In this document: piece by piece, positions 36,212 to 45,530 of the stretch | How the letters are laid out: every line of letters begins with the position of its first letter | Position numbering within the stretch: position 1 is the first letter of the stretch | Origin: Natranaerobius trueperi | GTDB taxonomy: Bacteria > Bacillota > Natranaerobiia > Natranaerobiales > Natranaerobiaceae | Direction of reading: 5' to 3' | Assembly: GCF_002216005.1 (NCBI RefSeq) | Contig: NZ_NIQC01000007.1 | Coordinates: 1 to 64,000 of the forward strand | Length of the DNA: 64,000 nucleotides | Notes under the pieces: model-generated | Told to the model about the DNA's origin: nothing | Databases searched by the model: none | The model's input: only the letters and a program-made list of their open reading frames with translations | Program-made: the position numbers and the translations under genes

Positions 36212-36227
36212 AAAAGGGGGAGTATTG

Positions 36228-36935
36228 ATGACTCATTTACACATTCCAGACGGAGTTTTACCAGGAATATGGATATTCATTTCATTTGCTTTATGTTTTG
36301 TAGTCCTTGGATTAGTTATAAATTATGTAAAAAAACATAAAAATAGTAAAAAAAAGATTATTCATACAGCGGTTATATCTGCATTAATGTTACTAGGAAT
36401 GTCTATACCGTTAGGTCTAATACCATATCATTTAAATTTGACAGTATTAGCGGGGATAGTTTTAGGTAGTGGCCTGGGATTTATAGCGGCTTTTATAGTT
36501 AATTTATTTCTTGCTTTAGTAGGTCATGGAGGGTTGACTGTAGTAGGACTTAATACTTTAATTATTGGATTTGAAGTGTATTTAGCTAGGACGATTTTTA
36601 ATTCTTTGTCTAATATTGGTTTAGTAAAACGAGTTGCTTTTACAACAGTTTTTGCATTGTTACTAGTAACAGTATTGATGGTAGGGGTAGTATCAACTAT
36701 GAATATGCCTATAGAAGTGGCTGCACACTTAGAATGTTCACATCATACTCATGAAACGATATCAGTGTCAACTGATCACTTTACAAATAATTTTATATCT
36801 TTTCTTTTAGTAGTGCTTCCTATCGTAAGTGGTGGAATTATATTAGAAAGTATTATCATTTCATTGATTGTTAGATATATTACCAAAGTAAAACCAGACT
36901 TAATTGACTATTCTATCAGATATCCTGTGAAATAG
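36228..36935 (+). CDS. cbiM: ECF-type cobalt/nickel transporter substrate-binding membrane protein CbiM
   Basis: S-component of an energy-coupling factor metal importer, 235 residues with about seven hydrophobic segments. Family marks are HIPDG at the N terminus and GHGGLTVVGLN in the middle; a histidine-rich loop (CSHHTHE) lies before the last helices. The mature N terminus is the metal ligand in this family. Here the chain starts MTHLHIPDG, so removal of Met would expose Thr-His. HIPDG is also common in NikM, so cobalt versus nickel is undecided. No separate cbiN was found. ATG 36228 follows AAGGGGGAG. Confidence 0.88.
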   Translation: MTHLHIPDGVLPGIWIFISFALCFVVLGLVINYVKKHKNSKKKIIHTAVISALMLLGMSIPLGLIPYHLNLTVLAGIVLGSGLGFIAAFIVNLFLALVGHGGLTVVGLNTLIIGFEVYLARTIFNSLSNIGLVKRVAFTTVFALLLVTVLMVGVVSTMNMPIEVAAHLECSHHTHETISVSTDHFTNNFISFLLVVLPIVSGGIILESIIISLIVRYITKVKPDLIDYSIRYPVK

Positions 36936-36945
36936 GGAGGAAAAA

Positions 36946-37635
36946 ATGAAACTAAACTATTTTGATTATCTAGCAAATACTGAATCGTTTTTACATAAAA
37001 GATCTACATGGGTGAAATTTTTAGTAACTCATTTATATTTTGCTGCAATTTTTTATAGCGAGTCTTTATCTTCATTACTACTTATAACAATAATTATATT
37101 AATTAATTTATTACTAACTAGAATTAGTCTAAAATATTTAGTATTACTAACTTTATATCCAATCATTTTCGCAAGTTTTTACCTACTGGTGTTTTCACAT
37201 GAATTAGGATGGGTAGTAATAATCAGAGCAATTGCATCTGTATTTAATGTTTTATTATTGTTTAGTACTGCACCAATAACTGAGATTATAGCTTTATTAA
37301 AACCTGTAGTACCACAATTATTAATCGATATAATTTTTCTAACATATCGTGTTTTTTTTATAATGTTATATCGTTTTCATCTGGTTTTTAAGTCAATGCG
37401 AGTACGTGGCGGATATAATCCAAAAAAATTAGTGACAAATTTAAAACATGTAGGATCAGCAATAGGCCTGTCAATAATACAAAGTGTCGATTTGAGTGAG
37501 CGACTTTACGCTATTATGGCTATTAGGGGCTATCGATCAGGGTTTATGGGGAGTACTACAAAAGGTTTTTACAGTTACAATTTATATAGTATAATAACAG
37601 CTGTAATAACCTTATTTTTGGCGGTGATGTTATGA
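36946..37635 (+). CDS. cbiQ: ECF transporter transmembrane component CbiQ
   Basis: T-component that couples the ATPase to CbiM. The 229-residue chain has hydrophobic segments at about 25-45, 50-70 and 85-110 and a C-terminal helix, with the coupling motif region FKSMRVRGGYN near 150 and AIRGYRSG near 195, the two arginine-containing motifs of CbiQ proteins. It overlaps cbiO by 4 bases, indicating coupled translation. Confidence 0.92.
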   Translation: MKLNYFDYLANTESFLHKRSTWVKFLVTHLYFAAIFYSESLSSLLLITIIILINLLLTRISLKYLVLLTLYPIIFASFYLLVFSHELGWVVIIRAIASVFNVLLLFSTAPITEIIALLKPVVPQLLIDIIFLTYRVFFIMLYRFHLVFKSMRVRGGYNPKKLVTNLKHVGSAIGLSIIQSVDLSERLYAIMAIRGYRSGFMGSTTKGFYSYNLYSIITAVITLFLAVML

Positions 37636-38483
37636 CCAAAAGAGTAGTTCATGTGAGCTGTATTAAACATAAGTATTTAGATAAAACAGAAGTTGACCTA
37701 TGTGGGTTAGATTTTATAGTAAATCAAGGAGAGCGTATAGTGATATTAGGGTCTAATGGTTCTGGTAAGACTACATTACTTTCACACATAACGGGCCTAT
37801 TAGAACCAACGAGTGGTAGTATTGAAGTCTTGAATAGAAACCCTGCAAAAAATCCTGATTTAGTATCACAAAAGCTAGGAGTTTTGTTTCAACATGTAGA
37901 AGAACAATTACTTGGACCTACTGTTTATGATGATATAGCTTTTGGACCTCGTAATCATGGGTGGAGTAAACAAGTTATCAAAAATAAAGTTTATGAAATC
38001 GCTGATGTATTAGGAATAAGACATTTGTTAAATAAACTTTGTCATTATTTGAGTGGTGGGGAAAAAAGGAAAGTTGCATTAGCTGGAGCTTTAGTCATGG
38101 AACCTGAAATATTAGTATTAGATGAGCCTTTTGTTGAGTTAGACCCTATTTCAAAAAAAGAAATCTTACAAACCTTGAACAAGTATAACCAAGATAAAAA
38201 AACTGCTATAATAGTAGCAACTCATCAAGTGGAATTAGTTTATAAATTAGCTGATTATGTCTATATCTTAAACCAAGGAGAAGTCATTGATAAAAAAACT
38301 CCAAAAGAAATTTTAACTAATAAAGCGATATTTGAAAAAAATAACCTTGAGTTGCCTCATATGGTTCAATTGCTGTATAATCTCAAACAAGCTGGTTTAG
38401 ATATACCGATCACATTTGATGTTGATTATTTGTCTAAAGAAATTATTGATCAATTAAAACTGAGCAAGAAAGAAATTACATAA
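37632..38483 (+). CDS. cbiO: ECF transporter ATP-binding protein CbiO
   Basis: ABC ATPase energising the CbiMQ importer, 283 residues. The Walker A loop is GSNGSGKTT near 41, the Q-loop region reads LFQHVEEQL, the signature is LSGGEKRKV near 141, and Walker B is LVLDEPFVELD followed by a switch histidine (ATHQ). A C-terminal extension of about 50 residues follows the nucleotide-binding core. Last gene of the three-gene import operon, 14 bases before yicC. Confidence 0.95.
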   Translation: MTKRVVHVSCIKHKYLDKTEVDLCGLDFIVNQGERIVILGSNGSGKTTLLSHITGLLEPTSGSIEVLNRNPAKNPDLVSQKLGVLFQHVEEQLLGPTVYDDIAFGPRNHGWSKQVIKNKVYEIADVLGIRHLLNKLCHYLSGGEKRKVALAGALVMEPEILVLDEPFVELDPISKKEILQTLNKYNQDKKTAIIVATHQVELVYKLADYVYILNQGEVIDKKTPKEILTNKAIFEKNNLELPHMVQLLYNLKQAGLDIPITFDVDYLSKEIIDQLKLSKKEIT

Positions 38484-38497
38484 AGGAGGAAATTAAT

Positions 38498-39376
38498 TTG
38501 GTATACAGTATGACAGGATTTGGGAGTAGCAAGTTATCTGACTCTGAATTAGAAGGTAAAATTGAAATTAAGACTTTAAATCATAAATACTTAGATATTC
38601 AAGTTAAAGGACCCCGTGAATTATTCTCATTAGAAGAAAGTATTAGAAAAATGGTTTCAGATAGAATATCAAGAGGACGGATCGAAATACGTTTTAATAT
38701 TAAATTTACTGAGCAGCATCATGCTAACGCAGAACTCAATAAACCATTAGCTGAAAGTTATTTACAAGGTTTGACTGAATTAAAGGAAATGACAGAAGAA
38801 CATGATAGATCATTGCTATCTATCGTTTCAAGGTTACCCGAAGTGTTTATACTTCAAAGAGAAGAAGTTGATGATAGTAAGCTGTGGCAAAAGATACAGT
38901 CTAGTCTTAATGAGGCACTTGATGAATTGCTATCAATGAAAGAAAGAGAAGGTGACAAACTGAAAGCAGATATTATAACTCATAAAAATAATTTAAATGA
39001 TCTAGTATCGAAAATTTATCAATTAAAAGATAGGTCAACTGATAAAGTAAAAGGAAGACTAAAAGATCGTGTGGGAGAAATGATTGAAGATCAAAATATT
39101 GATGAAAATAGAATACTTCAGGAAGTAGCAATTCTTTCAGATAAAGCTAATATAGACGAGGAACTTGTTCGTATTAACAGTCATATTAATCAAATGAATG
39201 AAGTGTTAGAAGAAAGTGGTTCGATTGGTCGTAAATTAGATTTTATTGTTCAAGAAATGAATAGAGAGATAAATACCATAGCTTCTAAAGCAAATGATGA
39301 AGAAATTTCTCAGTTAGTGATAGAAGCAAAGAGCACAATAGAAAAAATTAGAGAACAAGTGCAAAACGTAGAATAA
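38498..39376 (+). CDS. yicC: YicC/YloC family endoribonuclease
   Basis: A 292-residue protein of the YicC family, with N-terminal MTGFG and the C-terminal DUF1732 block (SIGRKLDFIVQEMNREINTIASKA). YicC-type proteins have been reported as endoribonucleases involved in sRNA turnover and adaptation. TTG start after AAAGGAGG. It keeps its standard place before remA and gmk, matching Bacillus yloC. Confidence 0.95.
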   Translation: MVYSMTGFGSSKLSDSELEGKIEIKTLNHKYLDIQVKGPRELFSLEESIRKMVSDRISRGRIEIRFNIKFTEQHHANAELNKPLAESYLQGLTELKEMTEEHDRSLLSIVSRLPEVFILQREEVDDSKLWQKIQSSLNEALDELLSMKEREGDKLKADIITHKNNLNDLVSKIYQLKDRSTDKVKGRLKDRVGEMIEDQNIDENRILQEVAILSDKANIDEELVRINSHINQMNEVLEESGSIGRKLDFIVQEMNREINTIASKANDEEISQLVIEAKSTIEKIREQVQNVE

Positions 39377-39397
39377 GTTAGTTAAATAGGGAGTAAC

Positions 39398-39427
39398 TTG
39401 CATTGTTCCCCTCAAATAAGCTATACT
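39398..39427 (+). promoter_or_regulatory. Sigma-A promoter for remA-gmk-rpoZ
   Basis: TTGCAT (39398-39403) and TATACT (39422-39427) are 18 bases apart in the 85-base gap ahead of remA. A further AT-rich TATAAT-like run follows at about 39435. Confidence 0.55.
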
Positions 39428-39461
39428 ATTATTATAATGATTTCTAAAAGGAGGAAACGCT

Positions 39462-39731
39462 GTGTCAATTAAATTGGTTAATATCGGTTTCGGAAATATC
39501 GTATCTGCTAATAGAATAGTGGCAATAGTAAGTCCTGAGTCAGCGCCTATTAAAAGAATCGTTACCGAAGGAAGAGATAGAGGTATGCTTATTGATGCTA
39601 CGTATGGCAGAAGAACAAGGGCCGTTGTTATTACTGACAGTGATCATGTAATTTTATCTGCGGTTCAACCAGAAACTGTTAAACAAAGGTTACACACTGA
39701 TACTACTGAAGATGAGGACGAGTTGCATTAA
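39462..39731 (+). CDS. remA: Extracellular matrix regulator RemA
   Basis: A DNA-binding protein of 89 residues (DUF370) that in Bacillus activates biofilm matrix and osmoprotection genes by binding clustered repeats. Conserved blocks are visible: [18 protein letters not shown], the arginine-rich [21 protein letters not shown] and [17 protein letters not shown] start after AGGAGGAAA. Target genes cannot be inferred from this window. Confidence 0.93.
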   Translation: MSIKLVNIGFGNIVSANRIVAIVSPESAPIKRIVTEGRDRGMLIDATYGRRTRAVVITDSDHVILSAVQPETVKQRLHTDTTEDEDELH

Positions 39732-39758
39732 AATATTATATAGCGGGTGGGAATAAAT

Positions 39759-40373
39759 ATGAAAAAAAAAGGATTACTAGTCGTTCTTTCGGGACCTTCT
39801 GGAGTGGGAAAAAATACAGTATGCGATCAATTACTTACAAGTTACTCTAATTTAGAGTATTCAATATCTATGACTACTAGATCTCCTAGAATTGGAGAAA
39901 CAGATGGCGAAAACTATCATTTTGTGTCTAAAGAAGAATTTCAAACAATGATAGCTAATGATGGACTTTTGGAGTGGGCAGAAGTATTTGGGAATTTTTA
40001 TGGAACCCCTCAAAGTTTTGTTGATAGAAGATTAGAACAAGGTAAAGATGTAGTATTAGAAATTGACATTCAAGGAGCTTTACAAGTTAAAAAGAAGCGA
40101 CCTGATGGAGTTTTCATTTTTCTATTACCTCCATCATTACAAGAGTTGCGTCATCGAATTAAAAAGAGAGGAACAGAAGATGATGATGCAATGTCTAAAC
40201 GATTAGAAGCTGCAAAAAGTGAGATAAATACAGTTTTTCAATATGATTATACTATTATCAACACTGACATACAGCAAACAGCAGATTGGATTTATTCAGT
40301 GATATCTGCTGAAAAGTGTAATGTTGACAGGGTAGGCGAAACACTTGTTAAAGAGGTGATTAATGGTGAATAA
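39759..40373 (+). CDS. gmk: Guanylate kinase
   Basis: Phosphorylates GMP to GDP with ATP. The 204-residue enzyme has the P-loop SGPSGVGKNT near residue 11 (the last position is Asn-Thr rather than the common Ser/Thr-Thr), the GMP-binding TTRSPRIGETDGENYHF segment and the lid RGTEDDD. ATG 39759 follows GGGTGG. It overlaps rpoZ by 11 bases, a common and functionally sensible pairing. Confidence 0.97.
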   Translation: MKKKGLLVVLSGPSGVGKNTVCDQLLTSYSNLEYSISMTTRSPRIGETDGENYHFVSKEEFQTMIANDGLLEWAEVFGNFYGTPQSFVDRRLEQGKDVVLEIDIQGALQVKKKRPDGVFIFLLPPSLQELRHRIKKRGTEDDDAMSKRLEAAKSEINTVFQYDYTIINTDIQQTADWIYSVISAEKCNVDRVGETLVKEVINGE

Positions 40374-40554
40374 TTTAGATATTGACAATCTAATTAAAAA
40401 AGTAGATAGTAAATATTCTTTAGTAATAGGAGTCGCGAAAAGAGCCCGCGATATTACTGATAACTCTGAAGCACTTGTTCATAGTAATTCGCAAAAAAGT
40501 GTAACAGTTGCTCTTAAAGAACTTGATAGAGACAAAATCAATATTACTAGATAA
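40363..40554 (+). CDS. rpoZ: RNA polymerase omega subunit
   Basis: Small chaperone-like subunit that stabilises beta-prime. The 63-residue chain has the conserved helix SKYSLVIGVAKRARDITD. ATG 40363 lies inside the last codons of gmk, 4-5 bases after AGAGGTGA; GTG 40366 is an alternative. Short, as usual for Gram-positive omega. Confidence 0.92.
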   Translation: MVNNLDIDNLIKKVDSKYSLVIGVAKRARDITDNSEALVHSNSQKSVTVALKELDRDKINITR

Positions 40555-40569
40555 AAGTGAGTGAATGTC

Positions 40570-41799
40570 ATGAGTGACAAAAAATCTAAGGGTAATATTT
40601 TATTGGCTGTTTCAGGAGGAATTGCGGCTTATAAATCTATAGAACTATGTAGTCAACTAAGAAAAAATGGTTATAATATTAAAGTTATGATGACAAAATC
40701 GGCTAAAGAGTTTGTTACACCATTGACTTTTGAAACAGTAACTCAAAATCCAGTTATATCTGAAATGTTTTCTAGAACTACGCATTGGGATGTAGAACAT
40801 ATTAGCTTAGCAAAGTGGGCAGACTTGGTAGTTGTTTGCCCAGCAACAGCCAATATTATAAGTAAATTGGCTTGTGGAATTTGTGACGATTTTGTTACTA
40901 CAACATTACTTGCAACAAAAGCGCATTGTATTATTGCCCCAGCAATGAATACGGCTATGTATGAACATCCATCAATACAAAAAAATTTAGAAACTTTAAG
41001 TAACTATGGATATAATTTCATATCACCAGATTCAGGACAATTAGCTTGTGGGGATACTGGTAGGGGGAAATTAGCCTCAATAGATAAAATATTTGATCAG
41101 ATAGAATATCAATTTAATGTACAAGCTGATCAACCTTTAAAAGGTAAAACTATATTGGTTACTGCCGGAGCAACTCGTGAACAAATAGATCCAGTTAGGT
41201 ATTTATCAAATCCAAGTACTGGTAAGATGGGGTATGCTGTTGCTGAGGCAGCTACTAAAAAGGGTGCACATGTTATATTAATTACTGCACCTACTAATCT
41301 AACCCCTCCACAATTTGCTGAAGTTGTTAATGTTACATCTACAAAAGAGATGTATGATCAAGTTATGGAAAATTTAAATAAAGCTCATATTGTAGTTAAA
41401 ACAGCTGCTGTAAGTGATTATCGACCAAGTACTAAATTTTCGTCTAAATTAAAAAAAGATGACGTAAATGATGATTATCAATTATCACTAGTCAAAAATC
41501 CAGATATTTTAAAAGAAGTGGGAAAAAATAAAGATGGGCAAATAGTAGTGGGTTTTGCAGCTGAGACTGATGATATACTTAAAAATGCTAAGAAAAAAAT
41601 GAAAAACAAAAATACTGATATGTTAATAGTAAATGATATCTCAGCAAAAAATGCTGGCTTTGAAACAGATGTAAATACAGTTAAAATTCTGTTTCTAAGT
41701 GGTGAAATTAAAGAATTACCTACTATGTCTAAAACTAGACTAGGGGATATTATAGTTGATGAAATAGAAAATTGTATTTACAGTGACCGACCTTATTAG
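40570..41799 (+). CDS. coaBC: Bifunctional phosphopantothenoylcysteine decarboxylase/synthetase CoaBC
   Basis: Two consecutive steps of coenzyme A synthesis. The N-terminal flavin-dependent CoaC domain (about 1-185) shows SGGIAAYK, the histidine of EHISLAKWAD and PAMNTAMY. The CTP-dependent CoaB domain (about 190-405) shows GATREQIDPVRYLSNPSTGKMG. ATG 40570 is preferred to GTG 40561 by family length and start. coaD, a later step of the same pathway, is at 58608. The stop codon sits in a hairpin loop. Confidence 0.96.
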   Translation: MSDKKSKGNILLAVSGGIAAYKSIELCSQLRKNGYNIKVMMTKSAKEFVTPLTFETVTQNPVISEMFSRTTHWDVEHISLAKWADLVVVCPATANIISKLACGICDDFVTTTLLATKAHCIIAPAMNTAMYEHPSIQKNLETLSNYGYNFISPDSGQLACGDTGRGKLASIDKIFDQIEYQFNVQADQPLKGKTILVTAGATREQIDPVRYLSNPSTGKMGYAVAEAATKKGAHVILITAPTNLTPPQFAEVVNVTSTKEMYDQVMENLNKAHIVVKTAAVSDYRPSTKFSSKLKKDDVNDDYQLSLVKNPDILKEVGKNKDGQIVVGFAAETDDILKNAKKKMKNKNTDMLIVNDISAKNAGFETDVNTVKILFLSGEIKELPTMSKTRLGDIIVDEIENCIYSDRPY

Positions 41800-41805
41800 G
41801 TCGGT
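41786..41805 (+). terminator. Hairpin spanning the coaBC stop codon
   Basis: ACCGACCT pairs with AGGTCGGT around a 4-base loop that runs into the TAG stop. The following bases are TAATTTAT, a poor T tract, so termination would be partial and priA 40 bases on may still be co-transcribed. Confidence 0.6.
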
Positions 41806-41846
41806 TAATTTATAGAAATAATCCCTTTTTGGGGAGGGTGTATAAT

Positions 41847-44063
41847 GTGAAATATTGTAATGTTATTATATTAGACATCGTTTCAGATGAATTAGATCGT
41901 AAATTCACCTATAGAGTACCAGAAAAATACCTAGACAAAATAATAGAAGGAGTATTAGTAAAAGTTCCGTTTGGTAAGAGAAGATTACTTGCTCTTGTTG
42001 TGGAGGAAGTTATTAAGATTGATTTTCCAAAAGAAAAGTTAAAAGATATAGTTGGAGTTGTCTTTGACACACCAGTTTTAACTAATGATCTATTAAAGCT
42101 TGCAAATTGGATGAGTCAATATTATCTTTGCTCACTTTCAAAGGTAGTTAATACAATGTTACCTAAAGGAGTTAAATTAGGTATAAATCCCGCATATGAA
42201 AAATATGTTGAATTAACTGATAAAGAAATGGCTGATTCAATTTCAAAAAAAGCGAGTAAGCAGAAAAATGTATGTGAAATTTTGCAAGAAGAAAATGTTT
42301 TAAAATGGAATGAATTATTACAAAAAGCAAATTGCACAGAAGCCCCTGTAAAGTCTTTACAAGAAAAAGGTGTTATAACAGTAAATAAAAAAAGGGTTTA
42401 TCGTGAGCCTATTTCCTATGACAAAGTGGCTCATTATGCTTATAAAGAACCTACACACGCTCAAAAAACTGTGCTAAAATTGATTAAAGATCAGCTACAT
42501 TCTAGAGATAAAATTCCTACTTTACTTTTTGGAGTGACAGGTAGTGGTAAGACTGAAGTGTATCTTCAAGTAATTGAAGAAGTACTCAAAAACAACAAAG
42601 ACACGATTGTACTGATACCTGAAATATCACTTACACCTCAAACTATTGCACGTTTTGTAGGTAGATTCGGTGATAAAGTAGCAGTAATTCATAGTAGGTT
42701 AAGTACAGGAGAAAGATTCGATCAATGGGAAAAGGTTCTTCGAGGAAAAGCGAAAATTGTAGTTGGCCCACGCTCTGCTATCTTCGCTCCTTGCAAAAAT
42801 TTAGGGTTAGTTATAATTGATGAGGAACACGAAAACTCGTATAAGCAAGGAGAAATTCCGAGGTATCATGTGCGCAGCGTAGCAGAGAAAAGATGTGAAA
42901 TGACTGATAGTTCATTGATTTTAGGGAGTGCAACTCCTTCTATGGAAAGTATTTATAAAGTCAAAGAAAATAAGTACCAGCTAGCTGAACTTTCTAAACG
43001 AGCTACAGACGCAACTTTACCTGATATAACCTTAATAGACATGAAAAGTGAATTTCAAAGAGGTAATAAATCAATTTTTAGTAAAACCTTGTTAGATGAA
43101 ATAAAACGAAATACTGATTTAGATAAACAAGTTATTTTATTTTTAAATAGGCGTGGTTATGCTAGCTTTCTTTTATGCAGAGAATGCGGATATACTATTA
43201 CATGTCCGAGATGTGAAGTTACATTAACATATCATAAGTTTTCTGATCGTTTATTGTGTCATTATTGTGATTATACTGAACCAGTAACTTCTCATTGCCC
43301 TAGTTGTAAGAGTAATAAAATAAAAGAATTCGGTACAGGGACACAAAAAATTGAATTAGAACTTAAAAAGTACTTTCCATACTTAAGCACTATTAGAATG
43401 GATGTAGACACTACAAGTAAAAAAAATTCACACAAAGAGTTATTAGATGATTTTAAAAACCAAAAGGCACAAGTACTGATCGGAACTCAAATGATAACCA
43501 AAGGGTTAGATATTCCAAATGTGTCGTTAGTAGGAGTTATTACTGCAGATACTGCATTAAACCTACCAGATTTTCGTGCAGGTGAGAAAACTTTCCAGTT
43601 ATTAACCCAAGTTTCAGGCCGTGCTGGTAGAGGTGAGGGGAAGGGTCATGTGGTTATACAATCATATAATCCGTCTCATTATAGTATTCAAGCAGTAAGA
43701 GGTGAAAATGTTAGGAAATTTGCAAAAGAAGAACTTGCTATGCGAAAAAAGTTAAATTATCCACCTTATTCACAGCTAATTAGAATAGTTTTAAGATCAT
43801 CCGAAGAAAATGCTTTAGAGAACTACGCTGATCATTTAGCTGATAAACTAGAAGATCAAGAATACGAAGTATTAGGTCCTAACCCATGTCCAATACTAAA
43901 AATCAAAGATGAGTATAGGTGGCATCTTATGGTAAAAGTTAAAAAGGATAAATTCATTAATGATAAGAAATTGCAAGATTTTTTATTAGAAGAAAAACAT
44001 AACATAACAGAACAGGGAATAATAAGAATAAGTATAGACGTTGATCCTATTAATCTATTATAG
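41847..44063 (+). CDS. priA: Primosomal replication restart helicase PriA
   Basis: Superfamily 2 helicase that reloads the replisome at stalled forks, 738 residues. An N-terminal DNA 3'-binding domain is followed by Walker A GVTGSGKTEVYL, the DEEH box near 320 and a zinc module with paired cysteines (CRECGYTITCPRCE, CHYCDY, CPSC) inserted before the second helicase lobe. GTG 41847 follows GGGGAGGGTG; an upstream TTG overlaps that site. Precedes def-fmt as in many bacteria. Confidence 0.97.
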   Translation: MKYCNVIILDIVSDELDRKFTYRVPEKYLDKIIEGVLVKVPFGKRRLLALVVEEVIKIDFPKEKLKDIVGVVFDTPVLTNDLLKLANWMSQYYLCSLSKVVNTMLPKGVKLGINPAYEKYVELTDKEMADSISKKASKQKNVCEILQEENVLKWNELLQKANCTEAPVKSLQEKGVITVNKKRVYREPISYDKVAHYAYKEPTHAQKTVLKLIKDQLHSRDKIPTLLFGVTGSGKTEVYLQVIEEVLKNNKDTIVLIPEISLTPQTIARFVGRFGDKVAVIHSRLSTGERFDQWEKVLRGKAKIVVGPRSAIFAPCKNLGLVIIDEEHENSYKQGEIPRYHVRSVAEKRCEMTDSSLILGSATPSMESIYKVKENKYQLAELSKRATDATLPDITLIDMKSEFQRGNKSIFSKTLLDEIKRNTDLDKQVILFLNRRGYASFLLCRECGYTITCPRCEVTLTYHKFSDRLLCHYCDYTEPVTSHCPSCKSNKIKEFGTGTQKIELELKKYFPYLSTIRMDVDTTSKKNSHKELLDDFKNQKAQVLIGTQMITKGLDIPNVSLVGVITADTALNLPDFRAGEKTFQLLTQVSGRAGRGEGKGHVVIQSYNPSHYSIQAVRGENVRKFAKEELAMRKKLNYPPYSQLIRIVLRSSEENALENYADHLADKLEDQEYEVLGPNPCPILKIKDEYRWHLMVKVKKDKFINDKKLQDFLLEEKHNITEQGIIRISIDVDPINLL

Positions 44064-44096
44064 TAGAGATGAGAACTAGGAAAGGTGGCGAGGAAA

Positions 44097-44561
44097 TTGG
44101 CTATTAAAATTATTAGAACTAATGATGACCCTGCATTAAAACGTGTTGCTAAAAGAATAACAAAAATAGATGATAGAATTGAAAAATTAGTATCTAACAT
44201 GTTAGATACTATGTATGACGCTGATGGGATTGGCTTAGCAGCACCTCAAATAGGTATATCAAAAAGGGTAATTACTGTCGATACAGATGAAGGAGATGTA
44301 TATAAGCTAATTAATCCCGAAATAACAAACAGCTCGCAAGAAAAGGAAAAGGCAGTTGAAGGGTGTCTAAGTTATCCAGGTTTGCAAGGAGAGGTTATTC
44401 GTCCAAGACAAGTAACAGTACAAGCTTTAGACTTAAATGGTGAAGAAGTGATAATTGAAGCATCTGGACTATTAGCTCGTGCTTTACAACATGAAATTGA
44501 TCATTTAGATGGTATAACTTTTATTGATAGAGCTGAAAACGTTTATAGAGAAGAATCATAA
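44097..44561 (+). CDS. def: Peptide deformylase
   Basis: Metalloenzyme removing the formyl group from new proteins. All three signature motifs are present in 154 residues: GIGLAAPQIG, EGCLSYPG (metal cysteine) and HEIDHLDG (two metal histidines). TTG 44097 gives the usual N terminus; GTG 44085 is an alternative with an equally modest ribosome-binding site. Works in pair with Fmt, whose gene begins 16 bases after the stop. Confidence 0.96.
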   Translation: MAIKIIRTNDDPALKRVAKRITKIDDRIEKLVSNMLDTMYDADGIGLAAPQIGISKRVITVDTDEGDVYKLINPEITNSSQEKEKAVEGCLSYPGLQGEVIRPRQVTVQALDLNGEEVIIEASGLLARALQHEIDHLDGITFIDRAENVYREES

Positions 44562-44577
44562 AGATGAGGTGGGAGTC

Positions 44578-45516
44578 ATGAAAATAATTTTTATGGGTAC
44601 TCCAGATTTTGCTGTCCCTATATTAGAAAAACTTGCAAAAACTGATAATACTATTCAACGGGTTATTACACAACCTGATAGAAAGAAAGGACGGGGTAAA
44701 GCTTTACAGCCTCCTCCTGTAAAAAAGTGTGCAACAGAATTAGGCTTGACTGTATGTCAACCAGAAAAAGTTTCAAATCAAAACTTTATTGATGAATTAA
44801 AGGAGTTAGATCCAGATCTAATTGTAACAGCGGCTTATGGACAAATTTTACCAAGAGAGATCCTAGAGATTCCAAATTATGATGCTATTAACGTACATGC
44901 TTCACTTTTACCAAAATACCGTGGAGCTGCACCTATTCATAGAGCCGTTATAAATGGTGAAGATATAACTGGTGTTACAATTATGAAGATGTCTGAAAAA
45001 ATGGATGCAGGAGATATTTTAAACTACCAAAAAATACTTATTAATAAAAATGATAATTCTGGTAATATCTTTAATAAAATTTTAGATGTTGCTCCTAGTT
45101 TATTAGTAGATACAGTAGAACAATTTAAAAGAGATGAAATTGTGGCTAAAAAACAAGATGACAGTAGAGCTACTTATGCTCCTAAACTTACAAAAGTGGA
45201 TGAACGACTAAACTTTAAAGATAGTATGGCAGAACAAATTTATAATCAGGTGCGAGGTTTGAATCCTTGGCCAGGAGCATACACTTACGTTAGAGATAAA
45301 AGGTTAAAGGTGTGGGAAAGTGAACTTTTAGAAGAAATTAATGAACATAATAATAATTTAGGGTCGATAGTTGCAGTAAGCGATAATGGACCTGTAATTC
45401 AATGTAAAAGTGGAAAAATAATTTTGACTAAGGTACAGTTACAAGGTAAAAAACCAATTTCTGGGTCAGATTTTGTTCGTGGTTTTCATATTAAAGAAAA
45501 CGAAGCTTTAAACTAA
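44578..45516 (+). CDS. fmt: Methionyl-tRNA formyltransferase
   Basis: Formylates initiator Met-tRNA using 10-formyl-tetrahydrofolate. The 312-residue protein shows the N-terminal FMGTPDFAVP, the catalytic segment NVHASLLPKYRGAAPIHRA with Asn-His, and a C-terminal OB-like domain (NPWPGAYTY). ATG 44578 follows GAGGTGGGAG; an in-frame codon at 44524 lies inside def. Confidence 0.97.
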   Translation: MKIIFMGTPDFAVPILEKLAKTDNTIQRVITQPDRKKGRGKALQPPPVKKCATELGLTVCQPEKVSNQNFIDELKELDPDLIVTAAYGQILPREILEIPNYDAINVHASLLPKYRGAAPIHRAVINGEDITGVTIMKMSEKMDAGDILNYQKILINKNDNSGNIFNKILDVAPSLLVDTVEQFKRDEIVAKKQDDSRATYAPKLTKVDERLNFKDSMAEQIYNQVRGLNPWPGAYTYVRDKRLKVWESELLEEINEHNNNLGSIVAVSDNGPVIQCKSGKIILTKVQLQGKKPISGSDFVRGFHIKENEALN

Positions 45517-45530
45517 AGGAAGTGGTCATA

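Noticed and set aside
35850-36227. Cobalamin or NiCo riboswitch upstream of cbiM
   Set aside because: A metal or cobalamin switch would be expected before cbiMQO, but neither the cobalamin-box string nor the repeated NiCo pattern is present. The sequence is better explained as a fur-family pseudogene.
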